Below are positions 56,272 to 64,000 of a DNA stretch of 64,000 nucleotides, one piece after another. The stretch lies in NCBI GenBank assembly GCA_039198065.1, contig JBCCTU010000002.1:558001-622000 (forward strand), written 5' to 3'. Position 1 is the first letter of the stretch, and each line of letters begins with the position of its first letter. This DNA is from CALHVX01 sp039198065. Lineage in GTDB: Bacteria > Pseudomonadota > Gammaproteobacteria > Pseudomonadales > Azotimanducaceae. The notes below the pieces were generated by a model. The model did no database searches, was not told the DNA's origin, and saw nothing but the letters and a program-made list of their open reading frames with translations. The position numbers were made by a program, and so were the translations under genes.

Positions 56272-56565
56272 TCACTCCAACAGTTTGTCTCGGGCGCTGT
56301 TTATCTGCCTCGCTAGAAAGTCGCTGCCGCCCCGGTCCGGGTGGTTTGCGCGGATCAATCGCCGGTGGGCGTCAAGCACGGTCTTGCGGTCCGCGTCTGG
56401 TGGGACGCCGAGCACCTCGGCGGCCTGTTCTCGACTCAAGGTGGTGGATTTGCGCCGCGGTTTGCCGCGCTCCCCAGGCCCGCGCCGGGGAAGCTGGGTT
56501 GCGAGCCGGACCCAGACGAGCACCGCCAGGATCGTTGCTACGGTGAGCAGGAGCTTTAGAAACAC
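56272..56565 (-). CDS. Membrane-anchored J-domain protein
   Basis: A 97-residue protein. It has an N-terminal TM helix (LKLLLTVATILAVLVWVRLA), a basic linker (RRGPGERGKPRRKS) and a C-terminal short J domain. The J domain carries EVLGVPPDADRKTVLDAHRRLIRANHPDRGG, with the essential HPD, and QINSARDKLLE. J domains stimulate the ATPase of DnaK. The layout resembles Tim14/Pam18-like or DjlA-tail proteins. It is convergent with the TerB-like gene. Confidence 0.88.
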   Translation of the reverse strand: MFLKLLLTVATILAVLVWVRLATQLPRRGPGERGKPRRKSTTLSREQAAEVLGVPPDADRKTVLDAHRRLIRANHPDRGGSDFLARQINSARDKLLE

Positions 56566-56682
56566 GCGTTGAGCTGCGTGCTGCCAGGAACCGAGCGCCC
56601 CGGAGTAGAACCCCGTGACCCCGGTCCTTTGGACTTGAGCTTGAGCGGATGCATCCGCGTATCATAGAGCGCTTTGGTTCGA

Positions 56683-56901
56683 ATGGTCGTAGGGTGTCAG
56701 CACGTGGAGCAGCATGAACTGCATGAGTGGTTGGAGCAGTTGTCGCTCGAGCACCGAGACCTCGACGCCGTCATTAAGGAACTGCAACAGAACCCGTTCC
56801 ACGATCACATGCGGATTCAGCGTTTGAAAAAGCGCAAACTCAGGCTTAAAGACTCGATTGAACGGTTGCGCAGCCGCCTGATCCCGGACCTCGACGCGTG
56901 A
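56683..56901 (+). CDS. DUF465 (YdcH-like) small protein
   Basis: A 72-residue helical protein with the DUF465 pattern LSLEHRDLDAVIKELQQNP and MRIQRLKKRKLRLKDSIERLRSRLIPD. Such proteins form short coiled coils of unknown role. The ATG at 56683 is chosen; a GTG at 56704, with GGGTG upstream, would also fit the family N-terminus (EQHELHEWLEQL). The next gene's GTG (56898) overlaps its stop as GTGA, so it is coupled to the 5'-nucleotidase and cysB genes. Confidence 0.82.
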   Translation: MVVGCQHVEQHELHEWLEQLSLEHRDLDAVIKELQQNPFHDHMRIQRLKKRKLRLKDSIERLRSRLIPDLDA

Positions 56902-57824
56902 TCGACAACCGCAGCCCCCTTACGGTTGCCATCTCCAGCCGTGTGCTCTTCGACCTCAACGACAGCAACCGCGTGTTTGAGGAGCAGGGTCTGGAAGCCT
57001 ACCGCCAGTACCAGATCTCCCACGAAGACCAGCCCCTAGAGCCAGGCGTCGGTTTTGTATTTGTTAAAAAACTACTTAAAATCAACGAATTAATGGATAA
57101 ACCTCGAATTGAGGTTATTCTCTTGTCGCGCAACTCTGCGGACACCGGGCTACGTATCTTCAACTCCATCAACGCCCACAATCTGGCCATTACCCGGGCC
57201 GCGTTCTGCGGTGGCCAGAGCCCGTACCGCTATGTTCGCGCGTTTAACTGTCAGCTTTTTCTCTCCACCGTCGCTGACGACGTGCGCCAGGCGCTGGATT
57301 ACGGCATCGCTGCGGCCACCTTGCTTCCAGCTCGCAGCGATACCGCGGCGTCGGATCCAGTGTTGCGGCTGGCTTTTGACGGAGATTCGGTTCTTTTTTC
57401 TGACGAGGCGGAACGGGTCTACCAGCGGTCCGGGCTTGCAGCGTTCGCTGCGCGAGAACAGGCTGCGGCAGGTGAGCCGTTGGAGGGCGGTCCCTTCAAA
57501 GGGTTGCTCAGTGCGTTGCATCACTTGCAGCAGGAATTTGATCCGTCGGATTGTCCCATTCGTACCGCGCTGGTAACGGCCCGTGGTGCTCCGAGCCACG
57601 AGCGGGTGATTCGAACCTTACGCGCCTGGGATGTTCGGCTTGACGAGTCTCTGTTCCTCGGCGGTCGCCCGAAGACCGAGTTTCTGCGCGCTTTCGGTGC
57701 GGACGTGTTTTTTGACGATCAGCAGATCCACGTTGAACGCGCCGCCGGTGTGGTTGCAGCGGGCCACGTGCCTCACGGCGTGGTAAACGGAACAACGAAA
57801 GCCGGTGTGGGACAGGACCAATGA
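56898..57824 (+). CDS. Cytosolic 5'-nucleotidase (cN-I family)
   Basis: A 308-residue protein of the 5'-nucleotidase family that resembles eukaryotic cN-I and dephosphorylates nucleoside monophosphates. It shows VAISSRVLFDLND near residue 10 and NAHNLAITRAAFCGGQSPY. RLAFDGDSVLFSDE near residue 157 is a HAD-like catalytic Asp motif. TALVTARGAPSHERVIRTLR and FLGGRPKTEFL follow. It starts at a GTG overlapping the DUF465 stop and ends in an ATGA overlap with cysB. The same neighbour appears next to cysB in Pseudomonas, to my recollection. Confidence 0.87.
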   Translation: MIDNRSPLTVAISSRVLFDLNDSNRVFEEQGLEAYRQYQISHEDQPLEPGVGFVFVKKLLKINELMDKPRIEVILLSRNSADTGLRIFNSINAHNLAITRAAFCGGQSPYRYVRAFNCQLFLSTVADDVRQALDYGIAAATLLPARSDTAASDPVLRLAFDGDSVLFSDEAERVYQRSGLAAFAAREQAAAGEPLEGGPFKGLLSALHHLQQEFDPSDCPIRTALVTARGAPSHERVIRTLRAWDVRLDESLFLGGRPKTEFLRAFGADVFFDDQQIHVERAAGVVAAGHVPHGVVNGTTKAGVGQDQ

Positions 57825-58795
57825 AACTGCAGCAACTTCGATACATCTGGGAGGTTGCTCACCACGACCTCAACGTTTCAGCTACTGCACAGAGTCTGTT
57901 CACCTCACAACCGGGAATAAGCAAGCAGATTCGTTTACTCGAGGACGAACTGGGCGTCGAGATCTTCGCACGAAGCGGCAAGCACCTGACCCACGTCACG
58001 GAGGTGGGCGAGGTCATCATCGAGATGGCCGGGGACATATTGCGCAAGTCGGCGACCATCAAACAAATCGCGCAGGAATACAGCAATGAAACCCAGGGCA
58101 GTCTGAGTATTGCCACGACCCATACCCAGGCGCGGTACGCGCTGCCTAAGGTCATTCAGGAGTTTCGTACCCACTATCCGGATGTCGCGCTACACATGAA
58201 TCAAGGCACACCGCAGCAGATCGCCGAGCTGGCGGCTGCTGGCAGTGTGGACTTCGCGATCGCCACCGAGGGTATGGATCTATTCAACGATCTGGTCATG
58301 ATGCCCTGTTATCGCTGGGAGCGTTCGTTGGTGGTGCCGATGGATCATCCGCTGTCCGGTCGGACGTCAGTAACGCTGGAAGAGCTCGCCGAGCAGCCGA
58401 TTGTGACCTACGTGTTCGGCTTTACCGGGCGTTCGAAACTGGATGACGCGTTTAAGGCTGCAGGGCTCACGCCCAACGTCGTATTCACGGCTACGGATAC
58501 GGACGTGATCAAGACCTACGTGCGACTTGGCCTGGGCGTCGGCATCATTGCCAAGATGGCGTTTGATCCGGCGCAGGATTCGGATCTGGCCCACGTTGAC
58601 GTTGCGGATCTCTTTCAGTCCAGCGTGACCCACATCGGCTTTCGCCGCGGCACGTTCCTGCGTCGGTTCATGTATGACTTCATCGAGCGGTTCGCGCCGC
58701 ATCTGACGCGAGAGCGCGTGGAACAAGCAGTCGCCTGCAGCACAAAGCGAGAGCGCGACGAACTGTTTGCCGGCGTTGAGCTCCCGGTTCGCTGA
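57821..58795 (+). CDS. cysB: HTH-type transcriptional regulator CysB
   Basis: CysB is the LysR-family activator of sulfate assimilation, sensing N-acetylserine and sulfide. The 324-residue protein begins MKLQQLRYIWEVAHHDLNVSATA. Its helix-turn-helix lies at about residues 19-38 (SATAQSLFTSQPGISKQIRL), and ATTHTQARYALP in the effector domain is the CysB/Cbl signature. It overlaps the nucleotidase gene by four bases. cysI in this window is a likely target. Confidence 0.95.
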   Translation: MKLQQLRYIWEVAHHDLNVSATAQSLFTSQPGISKQIRLLEDELGVEIFARSGKHLTHVTEVGEVIIEMAGDILRKSATIKQIAQEYSNETQGSLSIATTHTQARYALPKVIQEFRTHYPDVALHMNQGTPQQIAELAAAGSVDFAIATEGMDLFNDLVMMPCYRWERSLVVPMDHPLSGRTSVTLEELAEQPIVTYVFGFTGRSKLDDAFKAAGLTPNVVFTATDTDVIKTYVRLGLGVGIIAKMAFDPAQDSDLAHVDVADLFQSSVTHIGFRRGTFLRRFMYDFIERFAPHLTRERVEQAVACSTKRERDELFAGVELPVR

Positions 58796-58891
58796 CAGGC
58801 TTCGCTTGCGGGGGCGTGCGAGCCGCCGTCGGTCGGCGGGGTCCGGAAGTCGAAGCTGAGATATCCTGAGCACAGCTAAAAGGGAGCGGTG

Positions 58892-59515
58892 ATGCGCGTA
58901 CTCTGTTTGGATCTCGAAGGCGTTTTGATACCCGAAGTCTGGCAAGCGGTTGCGAAGGAGACGGGGATTGATGCGTTCAACCTGACCACGCGCGATATCC
59001 CCGACTACGATGAACTCATGCAGATGCGTCTGCGAACGCTTTCGGAACACGATCTCTCGCTGTCGCGGATCGACGCGGTGATCGATACGCTGGTGCCGTT
59101 GCCCGGGGCGGTGGAATTCCTGAACTGGGCGCGGACTCAGTTTCAGGTTGCGATCATTTCGGACACGTTCTACGGCTTTGCTCGCCCACTCATGGCCAAG
59201 CTCGGTTACCCCATGCTGTTGTGTCATCAACTGGTGATCGAAAACGACCGAATCGTGAACTACCGGTTGCGCCAGCGCGATCCGAAACGCCATTCGGTCC
59301 AGGCGTTCCAGAGTCTCACCTACGAAGTGTTTGCTGCCGGGGATTCCTTTAACGACCTTTCGATGCTTCAGCAAGCTGATCGTGGGTTCTGGCTCCATGC
59401 GCCGGACCACATCAGTACCGCGCATCCGGAGTTTCCGCGGGCTGCCAATCATCAAGAGCTCATTGCGCTGCTCGAAGCTGCGAACGCCTCGCCGCCTGCG
59501 CTCTCAAGGACCTGA
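58892..59515 (+). CDS. thrH: ThrH phosphoserine phosphatase / homoserine phosphotransferase
   Basis: ThrH is a HAD enzyme that dephosphorylates phosphoserine and can transfer phosphate to homoserine, bridging serine and threonine synthesis. The 207-residue protein carries CLDLEGVLIPEVWQAVA, with the nucleophile Asp in the DLEG motif. TRDIPDYDELMQMRLR, ISDTFYGF, RQRDPKRHSVQAF and AAGDSFNDLSML follow. The ATG at 58892 has a GGGAG five bases away and is preferred to the GTG at 58889. It lies between cysB and pabB, as in Pseudomonas, but cysH is absent. Confidence 0.93.
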   Translation: MRVLCLDLEGVLIPEVWQAVAKETGIDAFNLTTRDIPDYDELMQMRLRTLSEHDLSLSRIDAVIDTLVPLPGAVEFLNWARTQFQVAIISDTFYGFARPLMAKLGYPMLLCHQLVIENDRIVNYRLRQRDPKRHSVQAFQSLTYEVFAAGDSFNDLSMLQQADRGFWLHAPDHISTAHPEFPRAANHQELIALLEAANASPPALSRT

Positions 59516-59519
59516 CGCT

Positions 59520-60908
59520 TCACGCCTGGTTTAGGAACGCCCCGATTTTGTGGCTGATTTCGGCGAGTTCCCGCTCGAGGTCTGAGTCCAGAACCAGGCC
59601 GCCACCGCCCCATACGTGCAATTGACCCCGGTCGGCCACGGCGGAACGTATCGCCACACTGGTATCGACGTTGCCGCTGTCACAAAGGTAGCCAATGGCA
59701 CCGCAGTAGACGCTGCGGCCGACGGGTTCTAACTCGTTGATGATGTCTATCGCACGGATCTTCGGGGCGCCCGTGACGGAACCGCTGGGGAAGAGGGCGG
59801 CTAAGGCCTCAAGCGACGTGAGACTAGACCGCAGCTGACCCTGAATGTTGCTGACCAGGTGGTGCACGTTCGTAAACGCCTGTGGTTCGCACAGGCGCGT
59901 GACCACAATGCTGCCCACCTCAGCGATGCGACCGAGATCGTTGCGCAGAAGATCGACGATCATCAGGTTTTCTGCGCGATCCTTTTCGCTGGCAAGCAAC
60001 GCAAGCTTCTGGCGCTGGTCATCGCTGTGGTCCACTCCCCGGGGGCGGGTGCCTTTGATCGGGGCGGCTTCAAGCCGCTGACCACCCGCACGATCCGGCG
60101 TTATGCGAAGGAAGCGTTCCGGAGATAGGCTCAGTACGGCTTGTTGCGGTGCGACCTCGATGAACGCACCGAAGGGCGCCGCCTGGGCGCGGAGCCACTG
60201 TCGGTAGAGCTGCAGCGGTTCGCCGCGGTAGCGGGCTTCAAAGTGTCGGGCGAAGTTGATCTGGTAGCAGTCGCCGCGTGTTGTGTAGTCCCGGATGCGG
60301 TCGAAGGCCCGGCAGTAGCTCGCGCGATCCATGCTCGGTTTGAAGTCGCTGCACCAGCGAAACTCCGGTGCTGCAGGACTTTCGGCCCGCGCTGGCTGAC
60401 TGAGGCGTCGATCGAGCGCGAGGGTTGCGGGCGGGGCGCCGACAAGCCGCGTCCACCGCTGTTGGTGATCGGTTACCAGTGCCCATCGGTAGTCGCCGAA
60501 CCACAGTTGCGGCAGTCCGGTTGGGTCGCTCGGTGCCGGCGCCTGTCGTTCTAGGCCTAGGTGTAGCGGGAAACCGAGATAGCCAATCAGTCCGCTGGAG
60601 AAGGGCGTGTCCGTCGAGTTGGTGGCTCGTCGTTGGGCAAGCGGAAGAGACCGTTGCTGCAACCAGGTGAGCGCCTCGGTGGCGTTCTTAACGGACGTTA
60701 CGGGCTTGCCGTCGACGGCTACGGCCTGGCCGTCGTAGCTGTAGCATGCGTCCGGTACGGCGGACACGACATCGTAGCGTCCGAAGCGTGGATCACTGGT
60801 GTCGGCACTGTGCAACAGCACGCGATGGGGCAGCCCGCGCAGCGCGTCGATGCTGGCGAGCGCATCGCGCTGGTAGGGCAGTTCGATTGGGGTGTCAGCT
60901 ACGGGCAA
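59520..60908 (-). CDS. pabB: Aminodeoxychorismate synthase component I
   Basis: PabB with PabA makes 4-amino-4-deoxychorismate, the p-aminobenzoate precursor of folate. The 462-residue protein has the chorismate-binding fold. PIKGTRPRG carries the Lys typical of PabB rather than the Ala of TrpE (PIAGTRPRG). Other motifs are CYQINFARHFEARY, SPERFL, ENLMIVDLLRNDLGR and PSGSVTGAPK. It converges with thrH four bases apart. The start at 60908 lies four bases after the stop of the GNAT gene. Confidence 0.93.
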   Translation of the reverse strand: MPVADTPIELPYQRDALASIDALRGLPHRVLLHSADTSDPRFGRYDVVSAVPDACYSYDGQAVAVDGKPVTSVKNATEALTWLQQRSLPLAQRRATNSTDTPFSSGLIGYLGFPLHLGLERQAPAPSDPTGLPQLWFGDYRWALVTDHQQRWTRLVGAPPATLALDRRLSQPARAESPAAPEFRWCSDFKPSMDRASYCRAFDRIRDYTTRGDCYQINFARHFEARYRGEPLQLYRQWLRAQAAPFGAFIEVAPQQAVLSLSPERFLRITPDRAGGQRLEAAPIKGTRPRGVDHSDDQRQKLALLASEKDRAENLMIVDLLRNDLGRIAEVGSIVVTRLCEPQAFTNVHHLVSNIQGQLRSSLTSLEALAALFPSGSVTGAPKIRAIDIINELEPVGRSVYCGAIGYLCDSGNVDTSVAIRSAVADRGQLHVWGGGGLVLDSDLERELAEISHKIGAFLNQA

Positions 60909-60912
60909 GGTG

Positions 60913-61836
60913 CTAGAGCTTCAGCACACGTAACTCCGGATCTGTCTTGGAGCGCTCCCACAGATAGTCAAACCGCTCACGCAGCCGTTTCGCCATCACG
61001 GCATCGTTCGGATTCAGCAGCCCGTGCACGCTGTCCACGTTTGGGAGTAGCCAGTAGCCGCGCGCATCGCAGCACAGAAACGCCCGCTCATCGGTCGCGT
61101 AGTCTTCGGGCACGCGACGAATGCTGACCCGCTGGTCAAGCCGGCGAATCAATGGGAGAAGTGCGTGGGATGCGCGGGTGAGTCGATGGCTGCGGTACAA
61201 CAGCATCCGGATGCGGTTGTGAGCGCTAGCTCGAGCGAAGCGGGAAAACGCGTCGCAGAAGGCCTCGTCGGCAAACAGCGCTGGGTCCATCGTCGGGTGC
61301 AGGATCAGCGCTTCCCGCTGCGCGCCATTCATTGCAGCGACCAGAGCATTCGCAGCATCCGTTTCGTTGGCGAAGGCCGTGGGCCGAGCGCTGCTTTCGT
61401 CCAGGATGCGAGTCATTGCCAGGTGCTCGATTCCCGCGTCGAAAAATCGATCGCCCTGTTCGCTAAAGCCCATGCGGCGGTAAAACGCCAGCGCGTGTAC
61501 CTGAGCATGTAGAAAAACCGAGGCAAAGCCAGCGTGCCGAGCGTGTTCAACGGTCGCATCCAGAAGCAGCCGACCGATGGAGCGACCGCGGGCGCCCTTT
61601 ATCACGGCCATACGGCCGATCTGGCCTTCCGGGGTCAGTCGGGCACAACCGAGGTCGTGCCCGCTCTCGTCTACGGCTAGGAAGTGATCACACTGGGGGT
61701 CACGCCCGTCGATTTCCTCGGCTTCTGGAACCGCCTGCTCTTCGATGAACACCGTGCGACGAATCGCCAGTAGCCGGTCCTTGTGTGTCGACCAGGGCAC
61801 CAGACGGATCGCTGGTGCGCCGTCATCGACGTTCAT
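60913..61836 (-). CDS. GNAT N-acetyltransferase with extra C-terminal domain
   Basis: A 307-residue protein. The first 145 or so residues are a GNAT domain, with the acetyl-CoA loop GARGRSIGRLLLDATVEHAR and FLHAQVHALAFYRRMGF. The remaining 160 or so residues form a second domain (AREAL-type start, DPALFADEAFCDAFSRFARAS, RVPEDYATDERAFLCC) that I do not recognise with confidence. Similar GNAT fusions occur in pseudomonads. It overlaps purB by 14 bases and precedes pabB by four bases. The substrate is unknown. Confidence 0.82.
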   Translation of the reverse strand: MNVDDGAPAIRLVPWSTHKDRLLAIRRTVFIEEQAVPEAEEIDGRDPQCDHFLAVDESGHDLGCARLTPEGQIGRMAVIKGARGRSIGRLLLDATVEHARHAGFASVFLHAQVHALAFYRRMGFSEQGDRFFDAGIEHLAMTRILDESSARPTAFANETDAANALVAAMNGAQREALILHPTMDPALFADEAFCDAFSRFARASAHNRIRMLLYRSHRLTRASHALLPLIRRLDQRVSIRRVPEDYATDERAFLCCDARGYWLLPNVDSVHGLLNPNDAVMAKRLRERFDYLWERSKTDPELRVLKL

Positions 61837-63232
61837 GAATCGAATCCGTATCCAGCGCCTGGGCCAGCTCGGGGCCGAGGCCCAGATAGGTCGCTGGTGT
61901 CAGATGCTCGAGGGCCGCAAGCGCAGCGGCTGGGAGTTCGAGCGCTTCGAGCAGCTCCCGATAATTATCGCGCGTTAACTTGCGACCTCGGGTAGCTGCC
62001 TTAAGGCGTTCGTAGGGCTCCGCTTGACCGTGTCGACGCATGACCGTTTGCACGGCTTCTCCGAGCACCTCCCAGTTTGCATCCAGATCGGCGTCGAGCT
62101 GAGCACCGTTTACCCGCAGCTTGCCTAGGCCTTTGACGATGGCGTCGCACGCCAGGAACGCGTGCGCGAAGGCGGATCCGAGACTTCGCAACGCCGTTGA
62201 GTCCGACAGATCGCGTTGCCAGCGGGACACCGGCAGCTTGTCTGCAAGATGGCCGAGCAGGGCATTGGACAGCCCCAAATTTCCCTCGGCGTTCTCGAAA
62301 TCGATGGGGTTAACCTTGTGCGGCATGGTCGACGAGCCCGTTTCGCCGGCTACGACTTCCTGGGTGAAGTAGTCGACGGCGATGTACCCCCAGAGATCCC
62401 GGCACAGATCGAGAAGCACGGTGTTTACGCGCCGTTGCGCGTCGCACAGCTCCGCAATCCAGTCGTGCGGTTCAATCTGGGTGGTGTGAGGGTTGGCAGT
62501 GAGTTCCAACGCACCTAAAACGCGGTTCGACAGAGCGGGCCAGTCAACGCTCGGATACGCGATCGTGTGCGCGTTGAAGTTACCTACGGCGCCATTGAGC
62601 TTGGCCAGTGGTTGGACCTCCGCGAGGCGCAGCAGCTGCCGGGCCAGGCGTCGCTCAACAGTTCGAAATTCCTTGCCGAGCGTCGTAGGCGTGGCGGGCT
62701 GGCCGTGAGTGCGGGCCAGCATCGGTTGCGCCGCGTAGCGCTGTGCACGGCTGTCGAGTTCAGACCTTACACGCTCAAGCGCGGGAAGGACTTCTCGCTC
62801 CCGCGCGCGCTTAAGGAGCAGAGCGTAGGCGCAGTTGTTGATGTCCTCGGACGTGCAGGCGAAGTGGACGAACTCCACGTACGGCGCCAGCTCCGGTACC
62901 TCGGCCAGCAGATCCTTGACGAAGTACTCGACCGCTTTCACGTCGTGATTGGTTCGTCGCTCGTAGTGCTTGATGCGTTCCGCGTCGGTGAGGTCAAACG
63001 CATGCACTCGATCTTGAAGCCTTTGCACCGCGGCGGGTGCCGGATTCGGCAGTTCTTCGATGGCGGGTTCTGCTGCCAGCGCGAGAAACCAGGCGACCTC
63101 GACCTCGACGCGCGCTCTCATGAGTGCGTATTCGCTGAACTGTTCTGCAAGGGGTGCGACGCGGCGTCGGTATCGCCCGTCAAGGGCGCTTATGGCCGTC
63201 AGCGGTGACAGCGGGTGTGTGGTGTCCGTCAT
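61823..63232 (-). CDS. purB: Adenylosuccinate lyase
   Basis: PurB cleaves SAICAR and adenylosuccinate in purine synthesis. The frame is open from 63499, but that part reads through the 3' end of hflD. The ATG at 63232 gives 469 residues and the family N-terminus (PLSPLTAISALDGRYRRRVAPL). Motifs are HFACTSEDINNCAYALLL, ARTHGQPATPTTLGKEF and the flexible-loop signature GSSTMPHKVNPIDFENAEGN. It begins four bases after the hflD stop and overlaps the GNAT gene by 14 bases. Confidence 0.96.
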   Translation of the reverse strand: MTDTTHPLSPLTAISALDGRYRRRVAPLAEQFSEYALMRARVEVEVAWFLALAAEPAIEELPNPAPAAVQRLQDRVHAFDLTDAERIKHYERRTNHDVKAVEYFVKDLLAEVPELAPYVEFVHFACTSEDINNCAYALLLKRAREREVLPALERVRSELDSRAQRYAAQPMLARTHGQPATPTTLGKEFRTVERRLARQLLRLAEVQPLAKLNGAVGNFNAHTIAYPSVDWPALSNRVLGALELTANPHTTQIEPHDWIAELCDAQRRVNTVLLDLCRDLWGYIAVDYFTQEVVAGETGSSTMPHKVNPIDFENAEGNLGLSNALLGHLADKLPVSRWQRDLSDSTALRSLGSAFAHAFLACDAIVKGLGKLRVNGAQLDADLDANWEVLGEAVQTVMRRHGQAEPYERLKAATRGRKLTRDNYRELLEALELPAAALAALEHLTPATYLGLGPELAQALDTDSIHERR

Positions 63233-63236
63233 ACCC

Positions 63237-63923
63237 TCAGCGCTCGTCCTGCGGTGGGTCTTCCTGTGGTGGGTCGTCCTGTGGTGGGTCGTGCCGGGGC
63301 GGTTCAGCCTCGGTGCCGGCCTCCCGCAGCGCCGCAACGATTCGACCTCGACTGAACACGAGCTGCCGTCGCTTGCCGCCCAAACGCAGCCAGAGCCAAC
63401 CCATCCGTACGCCGCACAAGAGCAGCGCCCGGATCTGGGCTGCGACCGCCGGTTGCTGGAGCGCGCGGGCGGAACCACTGACCTGAATTCGCTGGCCAAG
63501 GTGGCTTATGGACTGCTTGTAGATGTCCGCGAGCGATTCGTCCGCATCGTCGCTCAACGCGTCGAGCAATTCGGCTAACCGATTACGTACCGCCGGTTGT
63601 TGATTAAGCATCTCCGCCAGCTGCACTAGCTGTACGGTATAGAGCACGTCGCGACGATCACTCTCATTTGCGGAGAGGACCTCGGCGGCGCTGTGGGCGG
63701 CCCGTTGAAACGCCGGTAGATCATTGAAGATCAGCTCCCAGCGCTCGGGCTCGCGAACGACGGTGGCCGCAACGAGCGCATCGCGCAGCGCCTGCTGTTC
63801 GGAATCGAGGGTTTGATCGTCGGCCAGTTGACGAACCAGCCGCGCGGCACCGACGGCGCCGGCAAGGGCCAGACTTCGCCGATCCAGGCCCTCGAGCGTC
63901 TGCTCGTCTGGCGGTGTCGTCAT
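63237..63923 (-). CDS. hflD: High frequency lysogenization protein HflD homolog
   Basis: HflD is a helical membrane-associated protein, first known for binding phage lambda CII. It is encoded between mnmA and purB across gammaproteobacteria, as here. The 228-residue protein has LALAGAVGAARLVRQLA near residue 20, LSDDADESLADIYKQSISHLGQRIQVSG and ALLLCGVRMGWLWLRLGGKRRQLVFSR. Its C-terminal tail is extended by a DPPQ repeat encoded by a 15-base tandem repeat. The ATG overlaps the mnmA stop by two bases. Confidence 0.9.
   Translation of the reverse strand: MTTPPDEQTLEGLDRRSLALAGAVGAARLVRQLADDQTLDSEQQALRDALVAATVVREPERWELIFNDLPAFQRAAHSAAEVLSANESDRRDVLYTVQLVQLAEMLNQQPAVRNRLAELLDALSDDADESLADIYKQSISHLGQRIQVSGSARALQQPAVAAQIRALLLCGVRMGWLWLRLGGKRRQLVFSRGRIVAALREAGTEAEPPRHDPPQDDPPQEDPPQDER
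63247..63291. repeat. 15-base tandem repeat in the hflD 3' end
   Basis: Three 15-base units (63247-63261, 63262-63276, 63277-63291) differ at only two or three positions. On the coding strand they add DPPQ(D/E) repeats to the end of HflD. Being a multiple of three, copy-number change keeps the frame. Confidence 0.9.
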
Positions 63924-64000
63924 AGCATGCTACCCACAATTCGTGCGCCGCCAAGACAGCGACTCGAGTCATAAAGACACAGATATTGTCCGGGATTAAC
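63920..64000 (-). CDS. mnmA: tRNA 2-thiouridylase MnmA, C-terminal end only
   Basis: Only the last 26 codons lie in the window; the rest is beyond base 64000. The frame ends PGQYLCLYDSSRCLGGARIVG-SML-stop. This matches the MnmA C-terminus, where a PGQ-YD-CLGGG pattern is conserved. MnmA thiolates the wobble uridine of Lys, Glu and Gln tRNAs. It overlaps hflD, and the mnmA-hflD-purB order is standard in gammaproteobacteria, which supports the call. Confidence 0.85.
   Translation of the reverse strand, partial: VNPGQYLCLYDSSRCLGGARIVGSML

Noticed and set aside
58367..59455. Long minus-strand ORF (362 codons) across the end of cysB and thrH
   Set aside because: It is antisense to two well-identified genes, matches no family, and reflects codon bias in GC-rich DNA.
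63233..63499. N-terminal extension of purB by 89 codons
   Set aside because: It reads through the 3' end of hflD in another frame; the family N-terminus starts at 63232.

Overview
This is about 64 kb of dense, high-GC (roughly 60%) chromosomal DNA from a gammaproteobacterium. Gene order and protein types resemble the Pseudomonas/Xanthomonadales/Chromatiales side of the class. Shared blocks include leuCDB-asd-fimV-truA-trpF-(trpBA)-folC-SPOR-cvpA-purF, tRNA-tig-clpP-clpX-lon-hupB-ppiD, a methyltransferase-rnhA-dnaQ block, cysB-thrH-pabB and purB-hflD-mnmA. NhaB would suit a sodium-rich habitat, but I cannot name a genus. Almost everything is housekeeping. I saw no insertion sequence, prophage, CRISPR array, toxin-antitoxin pair or obvious defence island.

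Layout. 1-6.8 kb: htpG tail, gpsA, prmB, a PAS histidine kinase with its receiver partner, a second lone receiver, aroC and a LysR regulator. 6.9-22 kb: amino-acid and purine run (leuCDB, asd, fimV, truA, trpFBA, folC, SPOR protein, cvpA, purF), with many 4-base start/stop overlaps. 22-29 kb: MoxR/DUF58/transglutaminase trio, DUF1289, miaE, then lpxH and folD on the minus strand. 29-38 kb: tRNA-Pro/Arg/His and the protein quality-control block tig-clpP-clpX-lon-hupB-ppiD. 38-47 kb: LysM lytic transglycosylase, methyltransferase, rnhA, dnaQ, nhaB, nudC, an SCP2-like protein, sohB and acuI. 47-56 kb: sulfite reductase with a DUF934 partner, B12-dependent metH, nfuA, and aroG preceded by an aromatic-rich leader peptide. 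55.6-64 kb: small membrane protein, TerB-like and J-domain proteins, DUF465, 5'-nucleotidase-cysB, thrH, pabB, a GNAT fusion, purB, hflD and the mnmA tail.

How the genes work together. aroG, aroC, trpFBA, pabB and folC feed chorismate into tryptophan and folate. cysI, DUF934, cysB and metH cover sulfate assimilation and methionine. tig, clpPX, lon and ppiD cover folding and proteolysis.

The most interesting non-housekeeping signal is upstream of aroG: a short ORF ending in Arg-Arg-Tyr-Trp-Phe-Arg-Phe-Thr-Pro-stop, followed by two competing hairpins. This looks like an aromatic amino-acid attenuator. Others are exact short tandem duplications of the stop-codon region in trpF and ppiD, two uncatalogued single-span small membrane proteins, and separate TM, TerB and J-domain genes that together resemble a dispersed DjlA.
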